DNA of 64,000 nucleotides, taken from NCBI GenBank assembly GCA_014058105.1, contig JACGCM010002647.1, positions 1,860,001 to 1,924,000 of the forward strand, given 5' to 3'. This DNA is from Kingdonia uniflora (taxonomy: Eukaryota; Streptophyta; Magnoliopsida; Ranunculales; Circaeasteraceae). Position 1 is the first letter of the stretch. Each line of letters opens with the position of its first letter. A model generated the notes under the pieces. That model was not told the origin of the DNA, made no database searches, and was given only the letters and a program-made list of their open reading frames with translations. Below, in pieces: positions 35,101-45,423 of this stretch. Both the position numbers and the translations under genes were made by a program.

Positions 35101-37936
35101 TGTATGTGCACTACTGTACAAGTGGACCAAAGTTTGTTTCAAGTTATGTGAAGATTTATGCACACACACTCATCTTTGCTCAAGTTCCTCTCTTTATATC
35201 TAGACTCTCTTCTCTTACTTATTTCTTTTGTGCTTAATTGTATTCTTTCTTCTATTATGAAGAGAGTTTCTAATATTTGAGCATTGGCTATTTAATATGC
35301 ATGCAGAGGCAAATCAATTAATAATAAGTGTAATATAAACTAATTCAAATGTTTGACTTTTTCCTCAAAGGTTTATGGGCAAAGAAGAACTAGACTGAGG
35401 GCTAAAGTAGTTGATGAAGTGGATTATGATGATGGGAAGAAAAATGGAGAAGACAAATACAGTGGTGTCAAGGATGAGGAAGATGGTAACATACTTATGA
35501 CTGATGAAGAGAGGAGTGAATTGAGAAGGAAAATTAGAGAAGTGATTGACAAGAACCCCAATGTCGAGGAAGAACAGGACCCCATTGAAAGAAGGAAGAA
35601 GATGGAAAAGCTTCTTGCGGAGTACCCCCTTGTTGTAGATGAGGAAAATCCTGATTGGCCGGAGGATGCAGATGGCCGGGGTTTTAATTTCGGGCAGTTT
35701 TTTAACAAGATTTCTATAAAAAATGTAAAAAAGGATGACGATGACGAGAAGTACGATAGCGACAAAGAGCTAGTTTGGCAAGATGATGATTATATTCGTC
35801 CAATCAAAAACATCACCACCGAAGAATGGGAAGAGACCGTATTCAAGGATATTAGTCCTTTAATTGTTTTTGTGCATAATAGATATAAGAGGTCAGATTT
35901 ATTTTTATTCTCTATATTGCTTCTTGTCTTCTTAACACCATGATATGTTGCACCAGGCCATATTCTCTAACATATTCCATCGCATTAATCTTGTGCATGG
36001 GGTAACTCGATATTGCCATAATCTTCCTCATTAGCTTAACCTTGCTAGTAACAGATGTATCAAGAGGACTCTAGAGAAGTTAAAAGTTAACGTGCAGATT
36101 TAAAACTTAATTCTGCACGTTAGCTTTTAACTGCTCTAGAGTCCTCTTGATACATCTCTTGCCAAAATTGGATTGTGTAAATACCTTTGTAACTCATGTC
36201 CTAGTAAATTGCTCATGGACGACCTTCTGTTCAGTAGCAAATTCATCCCTCCCAATTTCCAATCTCCTTTCTTCTAGTTCTATATTAGTTTAATGAGCTT
36301 GATGATAGTCAAAATACCTAAGTATGTGGAAGTTTTCACTTTTCAGTAGTAGCATAATAAGAGCATACGCGTAAACTTTACAATGATTCAATTATGTTTC
36401 CTCTTTCTTTCTTTCTTGTCGAAGTTGAATGTGTTTGTATACTGATACTAGAATACAAAAACAAGCAGAGGAAGAAAGGAACAAGAAGAACATGTCCACC
36501 TTCCATATACGCCACAACTGGAAGCCCTTGCATAATAGGGCTGGTCTGTTTGTAATAAAACTGTGCAAATACATAAACTAAAAGGTTGTGCTATATGCGA
36601 GGAATGATTGTGGGAAGATTAAAAACTACATGAATGGTTCTAGCTTCCCGATGTATGTGAATATTTAGTCTCTCAAAATTTATAAGAAATAAATTTCATT
36701 TTCCATAAACTGTATAAAACTTGTCTATTTATCTCTTCAGGCCAAAGGAAAATGAGAAGGTAAGAGAAGAATTGGAGAAAACAGCACACATCTTTTGGAA
36801 CTCGAGACTGCCTTCACCAAGAGTAAGTAAATCCATTTGATATCATCTTTGTTGTTTGTGTAAGAAACTACATCTTCTATTTGGTTTTAATAACTGCATG
36901 TCACTGAGCAGTGTGTTGCAGTTGATGCTGTTGTTGAGATGGATTTAGTTTCTTCTTTAAAAATCTCCGTTTTTCCTGAGATAATTTTCACCAAAGCTGG
37001 GAAAATTTTATACCGCGAGAAAGGTATGTGTTTATTTCTTTGTTATGTGACGTCTAAGATGAGGAGGAGAAAGACTGGTTGATTCTTGTTTGTGATAATG
37101 TATACTAGAGACACCCTGCAAAGTTAAGTTTGCAAGAAAAGAGATGAAAATGTATCAAATCGTATTTCCAGAGGCACTAAATTTATTCTCCCATATAATG
37201 AGATAGCATGGGCTTAATGTGTGAAAACAAGAACCCTGTGCATTATTGCTTATGTTTCTAAAATGTCACATTGCTCTTGAGTTCAAGCTATTGGTTTTGC
37301 TAACTACAAGAAGGTGAACATATATTTCGTATCCTGAATCCTGAATCCTGAAATCCTGATAAAACACTTTCAAAGCCTTCCTACTTTTACCAAAACTAAA
37401 AGCTAAAAGCACCGGGTGTGAAGTTTTTATAATGTGAAAAACAAGAGCAATGATGCACAGGGTTCTTGTTTTCACACCTTAAAAAGGTGAACATATATTT
37501 CCTATCCTGAACCCTAAACCCCTGATAAAACACTTTCAAAGCCTGCCTACTTTTACCGAAACTAAAAGCTAAAAGCACCTAGTATAAAAAGTCAAACACG
37601 GCCTTAAAGGATAAGCAGATTTTGTGCAATTTAGATGTAACTTGGGTAAAGACGAGAATGGGAATTCAAAATTGCCCTTGAGAACTTCAAAAAAATAAAT
37701 TTATATGTTAATACGTATTCCATTCAAAAATTTAGTCTTTATCTATGGCTGCAGATGTTAGAACCGCTGATGAGTTGTCAAGAATAATGGCATTCTTCTA
37801 CTATGGGGCAACAAAGCCGCAGTTCCTTGCTGTAACTGGAGACCAGCATGAAGTGATTCCTCCTGTTCCAAGCAACAACGAGAACACACTAAACACGAGG
37901 AGAAATTCAACATTATCATCAGTGATTGATGTATGA
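29117..37936 (+). CDS. MRL7L: MRL7L/NCP-like (SVR4 family) chloroplast thioredoxin-fold protein, complete, five exons
   Basis: Coding exons are 29117-29257, 35371-35891, 36741-36822, 36912-37023 and 37755-37936. All have GT-AG borders, and joined they give an open frame of 345 residues, about the family length. Residues 1-47 look like a plastid transit peptide (MELKSMIRFHCLMPTLNEKK, then SRFKSPVL). The middle is strongly acidic (VVDEVDYDDGKKNGEDKYSG; KKDDDDEKYDSDKELVWQDD). The C-terminal thioredoxin-like fold reads WEETVFKDISPLIVFVHNRY, SRLPSPRCVAVDAVVEMDL, FPEIIFTKAGKILYREKD and RTADELSRIMAFFYYGATKP, with no CXXC redox pair, as in this family. MRL7 (RCB/SVR4/ECB1) and MRL7L (NCP) support plastid-encoded RNA polymerase activity and phytochrome-linked chloroplast biogenesis. 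I chose MRL7L over MRL7 because the neighbour is PARG, as in Arabidopsis. Exon 1 is the least certain part: it is joined across a 6.1-kb repeat-filled intron. Confidence 0.85.
29514..29901 (+). other. Unrecognised coding-like stretch in MRL7L intron 1
   Basis: A frame reads GKQLNPYWFEKRAIARPIGV and PSRLNPLNLCPFRSPPYGAY. A shifted frame then reads GSIYNNFELKQEVVVFEKEG and LSFVERESALNWIRSEIAAD. The composition is protein-like, but I know no matching family. It is probably a transposon relic, given the LINE fragments that follow. Confidence 0.3.
30700..31673 (-). mobile_element. LINE ORF1 (DUF4283-type) relic in MRL7L intron 1, minus strand
   Basis: The minus strand reads RNPTYAAKLRRKPTNQ near 31450, then EEHATLVWVRFQG and MEYWFL near 31110. 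It ends with YGIPYEPMRVDNSTRDRDFG and EIEFSKSKPINTLL. These follow the order of the RNA-binding ORF1 of plant L1 LINEs (VWVRFPGLRMEYW, GTP...D..T..R.FG.., LPKLPLFC..C). Stops and shifts are frequent. The zinc knuckle is partly legible at the end (IIEHVISDC). Confidence 0.6.
33721..33850 (+). mobile_element. SINE with 16-bp target duplication
   Basis: The 130-bp element starts CCATTGGGCTCTTGGCCCAA, has box-A-like (GGCCCAATGGT) and box-B-like (AGATCAAAACC) spacing and ends TTGTAAAAAAAA. It is flanked by the perfect direct repeat AAAACATCACCCCAAA (33705-33720 and 33851-33866). The structure fits a tRNA-derived plant SINE that used LINE machinery. The perfect duplication argues for a fairly young insertion into MRL7L intron 1. 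Confidence 0.85.
34288..34596. repeat. Tandem duplication, two units of about 155 bp
   Basis: Units at 34288-34445 and 34446-34596 share GTCCAGTCTCATT.ACAACT, TCACTGGTGTAAT, CACTGCAC and ATGTATNCAAATATCATTC in order. They are about 85% alike by eye. No coding frame. They lie in MRL7L intron 1. Confidence 0.75.
36053..36157. repeat. Near-perfect hairpin with 46-bp arms in MRL7L intron 2
   Basis: The left arm 36053-36098 (starts AGATGTATCAAGAGGACTCT, ends AACGTGCAGA) and the right arm 36112-36157 are inverted copies with only two mismatches and a 13-nt loop. It could be a small foldback MITE or a long intronic hairpin precursor. The sequence alone does not tell which. Confidence 0.85.
37312..37582. 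repeat. Direct repeat of about 100 bp in MRL7L intron 4
   Basis: Two copies (37312-37417 and 37486-37582) share GGTGAACATATATTTC, CCTGATAAAACACTTTCAAA and AAACTAAAAGCTAAAAGCAC. Around the first copy, an additional inverted copy of a short piece (GTGTGAAAACAAGAACCCTG at 37218, reverse complement near 37457) is present. Non-coding. Confidence 0.75.
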
Positions 37937-38374
37937 CTAGTTTATCTTGTTATACTTGACTTAGTTTTTCTGGAACAAAGGCTGATACCAAGGACTGAGT
38001 ATTTTCTGGAACAAAAGCTGATACCAAGGACTGAGTATTTGCTGCCAGGAGTTCAATTTCGCTATTTTATCAAAAAAATGTTCCTGATACAGTCATGATG
38101 CAAATGTTGTGATGCATAGATGATATAAATCCAGATATATTTGTATTTTTTTCCGAGTTACAAAGTATTATGTAACTGATACTTTTGTTTGATATTGGAA
38201 ATTAGTACAAACAAGTTAAATTTGAATTGAACCGAAATCACAATTATATCATATCGTGATTCATCTATATGTTTATATGTTTTGAATGTTGAAATAGGAT
38301 TGAAGTAGGTTCCTATGCTAATTAAAAAATAAAGAGATGTGAAACTAGATGCCCTGCCAATGCAATGTGAAAAT

Positions 38375-38851
38375 AGGTTTTTTTACTTAAGTCTTTATGT
38401 TTATACGGATATTAGACTTAAGTCCCGTTATTTAGTAAAAAAGCAATCTTAATCCTCGATTTGCAGTTTGCAACTCCAGTTGACCCAAATCAACAAATAT
38501 TAGACCACTTTGCTCTTTTTGAATTTATAATTTTAAAAAATTAAATAATAAACCACAACCTCAAGATACTTACCGTGTAGTTATCGGACGATCTTATTTT
38601 TAAATTTGGTTTAGAACCAACGGATGAATGACACGTGTCAATATTTTGTATGTTTAAACAACATCTTGATTTGCACGTGTTGAGCATAAGGGTATTTCAA
38701 TCTTTGCAAAACAATTGTCAGATTTGAACTGGGTCAACTGCAGTTGACCTAGGTTAAACTACAAATCGAGGAATAATATTGTTTTTTTGCTAAACAGTGG
38801 GACTTAAGTTTAATATCCATATAAACATCAGGACTCAAGTCAAAATCACCC
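38375..38851. mobile_element. MULE-type MITE with long inverted arms and 9- to 11-bp TSD
   Basis: The two ends pair over about 125 bp (TACTTAAGTC...GATATTAGACTTAAGTCCC on the left, inverted GACTTGAGTCC...GATATTAAACTTAAGTCCC on the right). The flanks share TGTGAAAAT (38366-38374 and 38852-38860), with two further matching bases making the border ambiguous. Long arms and a 9-bp duplication are typical of Mutator-like elements. There is no transposase. It lies about 440 bp downstream of the MRL7L stop. Confidence 0.8.
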
Positions 38852-38861
38852 TGTGAAAATA

Positions 38862-41559
38862 GCTCTTAACAATTGCCATGAGGATCTTAAAATCCTCATA
38901 ACTTGAACTAGAAGCAAACTTTATGCACTCAATTGTTTGGTGAAAGTTATAGGAGGTCACTTGCCCTGTTAGTAGAGCCTGAACACGTGTTTTCCTTCAT
39001 TTTTCATAATGTTTTTCCTGCAGTCCTGCCTATTACTTTTAATAAGATTTTGACCAGAAACTTCATATTATTCTTAGTAGTCTGCGCTAAGGAGAAACTT
39101 CAAACATTCCTCATTATTTTGGAGCTATGATAATTGATAAGTATTTTAAAAACACCATGTTGGATATTCCATCTATACCGGCACTACTCTTCTGGTTCAC
39201 GAGCACACATGTTAATAGGTCGTATATGTGTAATTGGTTGTGCCCAATTGTTACACCAAGTTATGGTAGGTGGGATTCTAACCCTATCAGGGAGAAAGTC
39301 TCTCTTAGAGGCTACAACACAGAAAAACCATCATATTCAGGAAGACTCAACTCAGAAACAAGTTAGTTATTGTATGTAAATCCTTCATATCGAGGAAGAC
39401 TCCATAAAAAATAAAAAAAAAACAAATTAGTTATTGGATATAAATCGAACAATTGTATCAGTCGCAAGGATACAAAATAGTATGACTAATTATCAACGAA
39501 ATTGTTGTCAAAACCTTATTTTGTTGTGTACTAGTTTAATGGTTTTGTTTAATTACTTTAGTACTGTTTCTTTTCTGATTCTCTCTCAAGAGATGGACAG
39601 GTCGTATTATTTTTTAAAGCTGGTTTACCGAGTCTCTCTCTCTCCTTGACGACTAAAACATTATCCTCCCCTAGGTTTCCTCTCTCTCTCTCTCCTTTAC
39701 ACCATAATCAGATCTAAAGTAAGTTTCAGCCGTGAAATCCTTAAAGGAGATGGGTTGCAGATTGAGACTTCTATTGAGAACCCAATTGAGAGTTTTTTCA
39801 AAGGGTCTTGAGGATTTCGATCTGATTTGAGTAGTCAAGGGTTTATTTTTTATTTAAATCGATAAGAGATGCGATTCATATGCGTATGGGATTTGGGGTT
39901 TACAAATCTAGCTGCAGAAGAATTTTCGTGATACAATTTCGAGGTCTGTCTCGGTGACATTTTGCCCTATATTTTTTGTTAATTTCTGAATCACTCTTGT
40001 TCTCTCCTAAATTTGTATTGTTGTAATTGATTCTTGAGGGTGTTGTGATGTTCGTCTTAATCTTCTATTAGGGTTTTAAGCGAGCAGAGTATAAGATTTT
40101 GGCTAATTGGGGCTTTATGAGAGAAGTCGGCAACAAGGGGAAATCCAACTGGATATTGGTTTTTTGTTGGGTTTTATGTTGGCTGATTCAGTTTGGATTT
40201 AAGGGGAAATCACTACTGTTGTTCTCGATGTGCTGTTTATATAGGTTTTGGTCTTATATTATGAAATATGCAATTTTTTGTATTGGTTTCTGTTCTTACT
40301 TATTGTTGTGCTTATGACCATGTTGAATTTCTGGTTTTTGTTATATATTGGCTACATTGTACAACATAACCGATATGATAGTCAGATAGGAGCTCATATA
40401 TTGTTATATAGCATATAACATAGACACCTGTAGGAGCTCATATATTGTTATATAGCATATAACACTAGGATTTATCAGCATGTTATGATGTATTCGTAGG
40501 ACATGGTCGAATGTCTGTATATTTAGAGTAATATATAGGACTATATACTGATCACTATCTACAGACAAAATACAAGAGACAAAATACAAGCGATATTCTT
40601 AAGGTCGTATCATGCATGGTAACATTATTGTTCTCGGTGTTGGTTTGTGATTTTTGGATATCCAACATTGTGCCTACTTGAATTTTGGTGTTCCTCCGGA
40701 TTTATAAGTTTTTATTGAGTAATCTTAGCATCATCAACTAAGTTTATACCCAACTTTAATTTAGCAAAATAATTATATGTGCATATAATGGGTACTTGGA
40801 CTATCATATTTACACATATATCCAATCTAAGTCCTTAAGGATTAGTGGGTTACTTAAGACAATATTAAGGCACATTATAGTTTTTCACAAATTCATTATT
40901 GATTATATAATCATACACCATTTACAAATTACTATATCATATTAATTGGATAAAGAAATTTGGCATGAGCCAAAAAATATTATTAATGGATACAGAGCGT
41001 TTTTATTCCCAAGGATCTCTTATGGGGTTTAAGTGAGATCAAGTAGTCGTTGGAAGACGGGATATAAAGTGGGTAAATACACTCAAATGAGTTTTATCCA
41101 TGAACTTGAACGTTTCTCTTAATTTTGAGACTCTCTTGTAAAGTCTCATTAAGATTATTTTGCACTAATTAAACTTGAAATAATTAGACCACCCAAAGGA
41201 GGCTAAAAAAACTTTTAATTAATTAGTGGGTCAAGATAGGCTACACGGTATGGGGAGATGAGGATAACTCTCATCCCAAATGTGAGGAAGTATCTTGAGT
41301 CAAACTGTAAGTGGCCAATCTAGTCTTGAGCGTGAATGATCACCACTAGGAGGCAATGCATGTCAAATCACCACCCAAAGGAGGGATTCGATGATACATA
41401 ACTGTACCTGCAGAGTGAATAATCAATACCATAAATATTGTATACACTCTGACTCGACCATCTTAACCCTAGGTAGGATCGAGATTATAGACATCAGGTT
41501 AAAGATCTTCTACAGATCAAGTTAAGCATGCATAAAATTTATTTTTTGCACGTCCTAAA
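38862..41559. other. Intergenic region without recognisable gene
   Basis: No exon with a family match was found. A 34-bp direct repeat starting TAGGAGCTCATATATTG stands at 40387-40420 and 40431-40464. The right half, with AAAGGAGG-type repeats near 41200-41390, may be the decayed 5' LTR or leader of the copia relic that follows, but no LTR ends were found. Confidence 0.35.
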
Positions 41560-43230
41560 ATAAGTATTTGGTTCATGCAGCTATGGACCCTATGATCCAT
41601 AACCAACTGACTAATATTGTGACCTTGACAGACTCTAACTACTCTCTAGAACTGTTAGATGTTTTTAAGGAACACTTCGAGGGTTCCGTCAAGGGAAGGC
41701 AATACAGTAACTTATCTCAGTTTTTATTGCTGAAGTGTGACGACAGTAGAAATGTGCGCTCACACGTTTATGTTTGTTTTGAATCCAATTTGGTTGATGT
41801 TTTCACCAACTCTTGGTGGTTAGATTCTGGGGCAACTGTTCACATTTCAAATTCTCTACAGGGGTTCATCAGCAGCCAGTCGACAAGGTTGAGGAGCAGG
41901 TTTTTTCGAGAGACGCTAGACGCCTTCCTATTGAGTTTGTTGGCATTTTTCGTTTGGTTTTAGACATGTGTTACTTTAGATCTAACATGCATCTTTTATG
42001 TTCATTCAATGAGACGATCTCTGGTTTCAGTTTCTCGGTTGCACTCTTTTAAGTTATTTTTTTAATTTTAGACATGGTGGTTTTGATATTATTCCTCATA
42101 ATTTCATATTGGTTCTGGTTTACTAGTTGATGGGTTATATCGTCTATCTCTTAACCATTCATTTAAGTTAGAGGTTGAGAAACAGTTAGATCGAAAGATC
42201 AAGGTTGTCCGGTCAGATGGAGGCGGTGAGTATTATGATAAGATCGATCAAGACGATCAACTTTTGGGACCATTCTATCAGTTTTTGTTGGATCAGGGTA
42301 TTGTAGCCCAGTACACTACTCCTGGATCATTTATGGACTGGGAGAAATCATAATCTTAATCACTTGCATGTTTGGGGTTATCCAGTAGAGGCAAAATTGT
42401 TTAACCCGAATATTGAAAAGTTAGTTTCGAGGACCGTCAGTTGTTTCTTCGTTGGTTTCCCCGAGAGATTGATAAGTTTTAGGTTTTATTGTCCTTCTCT
42501 CCCCATAGAGATTGTTAAGTGTGCTCAAGCTCATTTCATAGAGGAGGGAGATCACTTTACCAGTACTATTCATAGAAAGTTTGTCTTTGAGGAGGGTTCT
42601 GTAACTCGGAGTCCAACTGTTATTTCGATCAATACGCTCCACGTTTATCTGATATTGACACTATGACGAGTACGATTCTAGACTTTGTTTCAGACCCCGT
42701 CATAGCACCAGTTCTCCCTCAGATTTTTTCCTCCACCCGCTCCTGTTCTGCTTCATGTCGTTCCACCTCCATCTCAACCTCTAGCTCCTACTCGGAGATG
42801 TGTGGGAGTTAATACATTTACCTAAAGGATTTAAGGCAATTGAATGCAAATGGATCGTTGTATATATGTCAATCAGAGTGGGAGACATTCTACATTTATG
42901 ATTTTGTACGTCAATGATATTTTACTCGCTAGCAATGATGTCAGATTTCTTCAGCAGACGAAAGCCTATGACATGATATGTATGAGACCCGACATTAGTT
43001 TTGTTGTTGGGATGTTAGGAAGGTACCATCATAACCCTTCTATTATTCACTGGCAGACAAACAAAAAGGTTCTTCCCCATTTAAAGAGGACAAAAGATTA
43101 CAGATTGGTTTATAGGAGATCGGATGAGTTTATGGTTTTGGGCTACTTTGACTCAGATTTTGCTAGAGTCTCTTTGAGGATCGCTCTTTTACGTGGAAGC
43201 TGCAAGGGAAGAAGACATAATCTTCATTAA
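41560..43230 (+). mobile_element. Heavily degraded Ty1/copia retrotransposon
   Basis: Pieces appear in copia order with frameshifts and deletions. A gag-like start is followed by WWLDSGATVHISNSLQGF (pre-integrase zone), KIKVVRSDGGGEYYD (integrase core) and HVWGYPVEAKLFNPNIEKL. Then come the reverse transcriptase pieces STFMILYVNDILLASND (catalytic VDD altered to VND) and DMICMRPDISFVVGMLGRY, and finally VLGYFDSDFA from the RNase H zone. Much of the polymerase is missing. No flanking LTR pair was recognised. Confidence 0.8.
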
Positions 43231-43435
43231 TCTCTCTGAGGTGATGTAGTACAAAGTACAAAGGGAAAGAAAAGTAGGAGGCCTAATTATTCAATGAAGC
43301 ATTAACAAAGTACAAAGGGAAGGTTCGAGGAAAGTTGTAATGGTCATATCCGAAAGGCAAAAGCATAGATTAGGGTAGCATTATTTGGAAAATAAAAGTC
43401 TTTGAATCATTTTTTTTGTTTGTAAGAATACGGTA

Positions 43436-43883
43436 TAAATACTCTTGCCACGTGGATCCTCGAAAATCAAGTTTATTTCCACTAAAGAAGTCATCTTCTC
43501 TCATTAGATAAAATATAATCACGGGTGCTTACGACTACAAAACTTATGGATAAAGGTATGCAGATCATTTATACTGAGTGGCTCGATGTTAATATAAAAA
43601 AAAAAGAAGTGAACAGTAAGAAAGAACCCAGTTGGAGATGATCCTTTTTTATACACAGATAAAGTGAGATAATAATACCTGGGTTTTAGAGATTAGTGCT
43701 GAAGTTGCTTTGGTAAGCCCTGAGAGATAAACTGCTATCTCTCTCTCTTATGGAGCTCAAGCTCCACTCTCCACCTCCATTACCGTCCAAATTCTTGACC
43801 CCGAAACTCTTCCTTCTCAACCCACACCACCATTCCAATCACAGGAGAACCAGACATTCCCGCCAAAACTCCATCTTCAGAGT
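43436..43883 (+). repeat. Duplicated FTSH12 promoter and exon 1 start (copy of 47946-48396)
   Basis: The block matches the region upstream of and into FTSH12 exon 1 at roughly 90-95%. Shared landmarks are GTGGATCCTCGAAAATCAAG, AGTTGGAGATGATCC, a CT-rich leader and the first 45 codons. Homology starts at TAAATACT, exactly where a MITE ends in the FTSH12 copy, and stops at CAGAGT inside exon 1. Substitutions are spread over promoter and coding parts, so this copy is clearly older than the 3.5-kb duplication. Confidence 0.9.
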
Positions 43884-43911
43884 AGATCTTGTAGATCCTT
43901 ATCCCAAATAA
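43750..43911 (+). pseudogene. Truncated FTSH12 exon 1 copy, open for 53 codons
   Basis: The ATG frame reads [20 protein letters not shown] then [13 protein letters not shown] and QNSIFRV, which is the FTSH12 transit-peptide region with one change (K for N at residue 4). It leaves homology into VDLVDPYPK and a TAA at 43909-43911. The open frame plus a copied promoter means a short plastid-targeted peptide could in principle be made. Nothing shows that it is. A minus-strand LINE fragment follows at once. Confidence 0.8.
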
Positions 43912-43944
43912 TCCTATACCAGTGAACGTTTTCCTTTTTATGCC

Positions 43945-44658
43945 TTATTTTTTTTCCCATGTAGATGTTGTAGTAAAAGTACCATTGGGGGTAAGTTTCC
44001 AGATGATTCTATTAGCTTCATTTGATATAAGTTTATAAAGAGTTGATATTTGGTGCCAGATAACCTCCATCTCAGTAGATCTCATTCTAGTACTAGGGAT
44101 TACCCACACCCCATTTCTAATGATATCTTTAACCATGGTGTTTTTGGGAATATTGGATAGGATCATATTTATTATCCCAAATATGACAGAAAGAGCTTCT
44201 CCATTTAACCCTGGATCATTCCAGAACTTTGTTTTTTGACCATCTCCTATTATATGAATGACAAACTGCTTAGCAATCTCCCTTTTCTTGATCATGGACC
44301 TCCACCCCCACCAGCACTCTACAAGAATGGTGACAGTCCAGAAGGATTCATCTTTTAAGTACCTCTGCTTAATCCATTTAGACCACAGTGTATCTTTCCC
44401 AGAAATAAGATTCCAGATAACCCTCATGATAAGAGCATCATTAAAATCCTTTAATCCTTTTATGCCTAGACCACCTTCAGATTTGGAAACACAAACATCC
44501 TCCCATGCCACACTTGAGATAGTTTCAGATTGGTCTACACCTGCCCAAAGAAAGTCCCTAAAAATTCTTTCAATCTTGATGAGGTCACTTTTGGGAAAGC
44601 CAAAGCAAGCAGCCCAATATACAGTGTAGCTTTGAAGTATTGTTTTGATCAATTCCAA
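43945..44658 (-). mobile_element. LINE reverse-transcriptase C-terminal fragment, minus strand
   Basis: An open minus-strand frame of 237 codons reads LIKTILQSYTVYWAACFGFP, then WAGVDQSETISSVAWEDVC, then EGGLGIKGLKDFNDALIMRV and WNDPGLNGEALSVIF. This is the region between polymerase and zf-RVT of plant L1 LINEs (WA.V...KGGLG....FN.A...K..W). It is truncated on both sides and not a host gene. Confidence 0.9.
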
Positions 44659-44699
44659 TATTCCTCCATAAGAAAAAACAAATATACAGTGTTGCCCAA

Positions 44700-45423
44700 T
44701 ATACAGTAGTACCTATCATGAACTTCATCCTAGTAATTGTAAAGTTGTCTCAAATAATTTTTCTTCTTCTGTTCTTTCTTTATCTCTCTTATATAGGTGT
44801 AAGAGTGTACTAGTTGAATTAGAAGAGGGTGTAAGTTAGTTTGTATATGAGGGGTAAGTAGGAAATAAGTAAAAAAAAGTAACTTTTCGAACTTTTCATA
44901 AAGCTCATTGTTTTATGTCTCCATGCCCATATTAGGGTATGGGCCTGGAATGGTTCATATGATTAAGCAATAGGTCTTCCTTCTTCTTCAATAAAATCAT
45001 AACCCCTATCTCTAATCTAATCACCTAGTTTTTCATCAGATTTCATATGATTTGCGTAGTACACATGAAATCTGTATATTACTAATTGGTGCATGAGGGG
45101 TTTGGATTGATTGTTGCTGTGGATCACTAAACCGGTAGGTCTATTGCTTTGATCAATTGCAATGCTGTATGAATTTAGAGTAGTGCTTGTTTTAAAAAAA
45201 AAAACCCTCACAGGTACTAGCTAGCACTCTAGCACCACATATTTAGTGATAGGCGCGATTGCCCTTAGGGGTTGGTTGGTTCTCATGTGCCCGAAGATTT
45301 GTAGGACAAATGATGATAAATTATGAACCTCGGTTTCACCCGGTTTGCAAAAAAAGAAATTGTTCTCTTATTTTGATGCAACACATATTTGTTTGCAGTT
45401 ATTAAATTGGAATTCAGCAAACC
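44700..45423. other. Region upstream of ATG10
   Basis: No other gene is seen. It should hold the ATG10 promoter and leader. The bases TTTGCAG at 45391-45397 just before the ATG could be a leader acceptor. No promoter element can be named safely. Confidence 0.35.

Noticed and set aside
35424..35765. Serine/phenylalanine-rich minus-strand frame
   Set aside because: It is the antisense of the acidic MRL7L exon 2.
43945..44658. 237-codon minus-strand frame as a host gene
   Set aside because: The sequence is the post-polymerase region of plant L1 LINEs, truncated on both sides.
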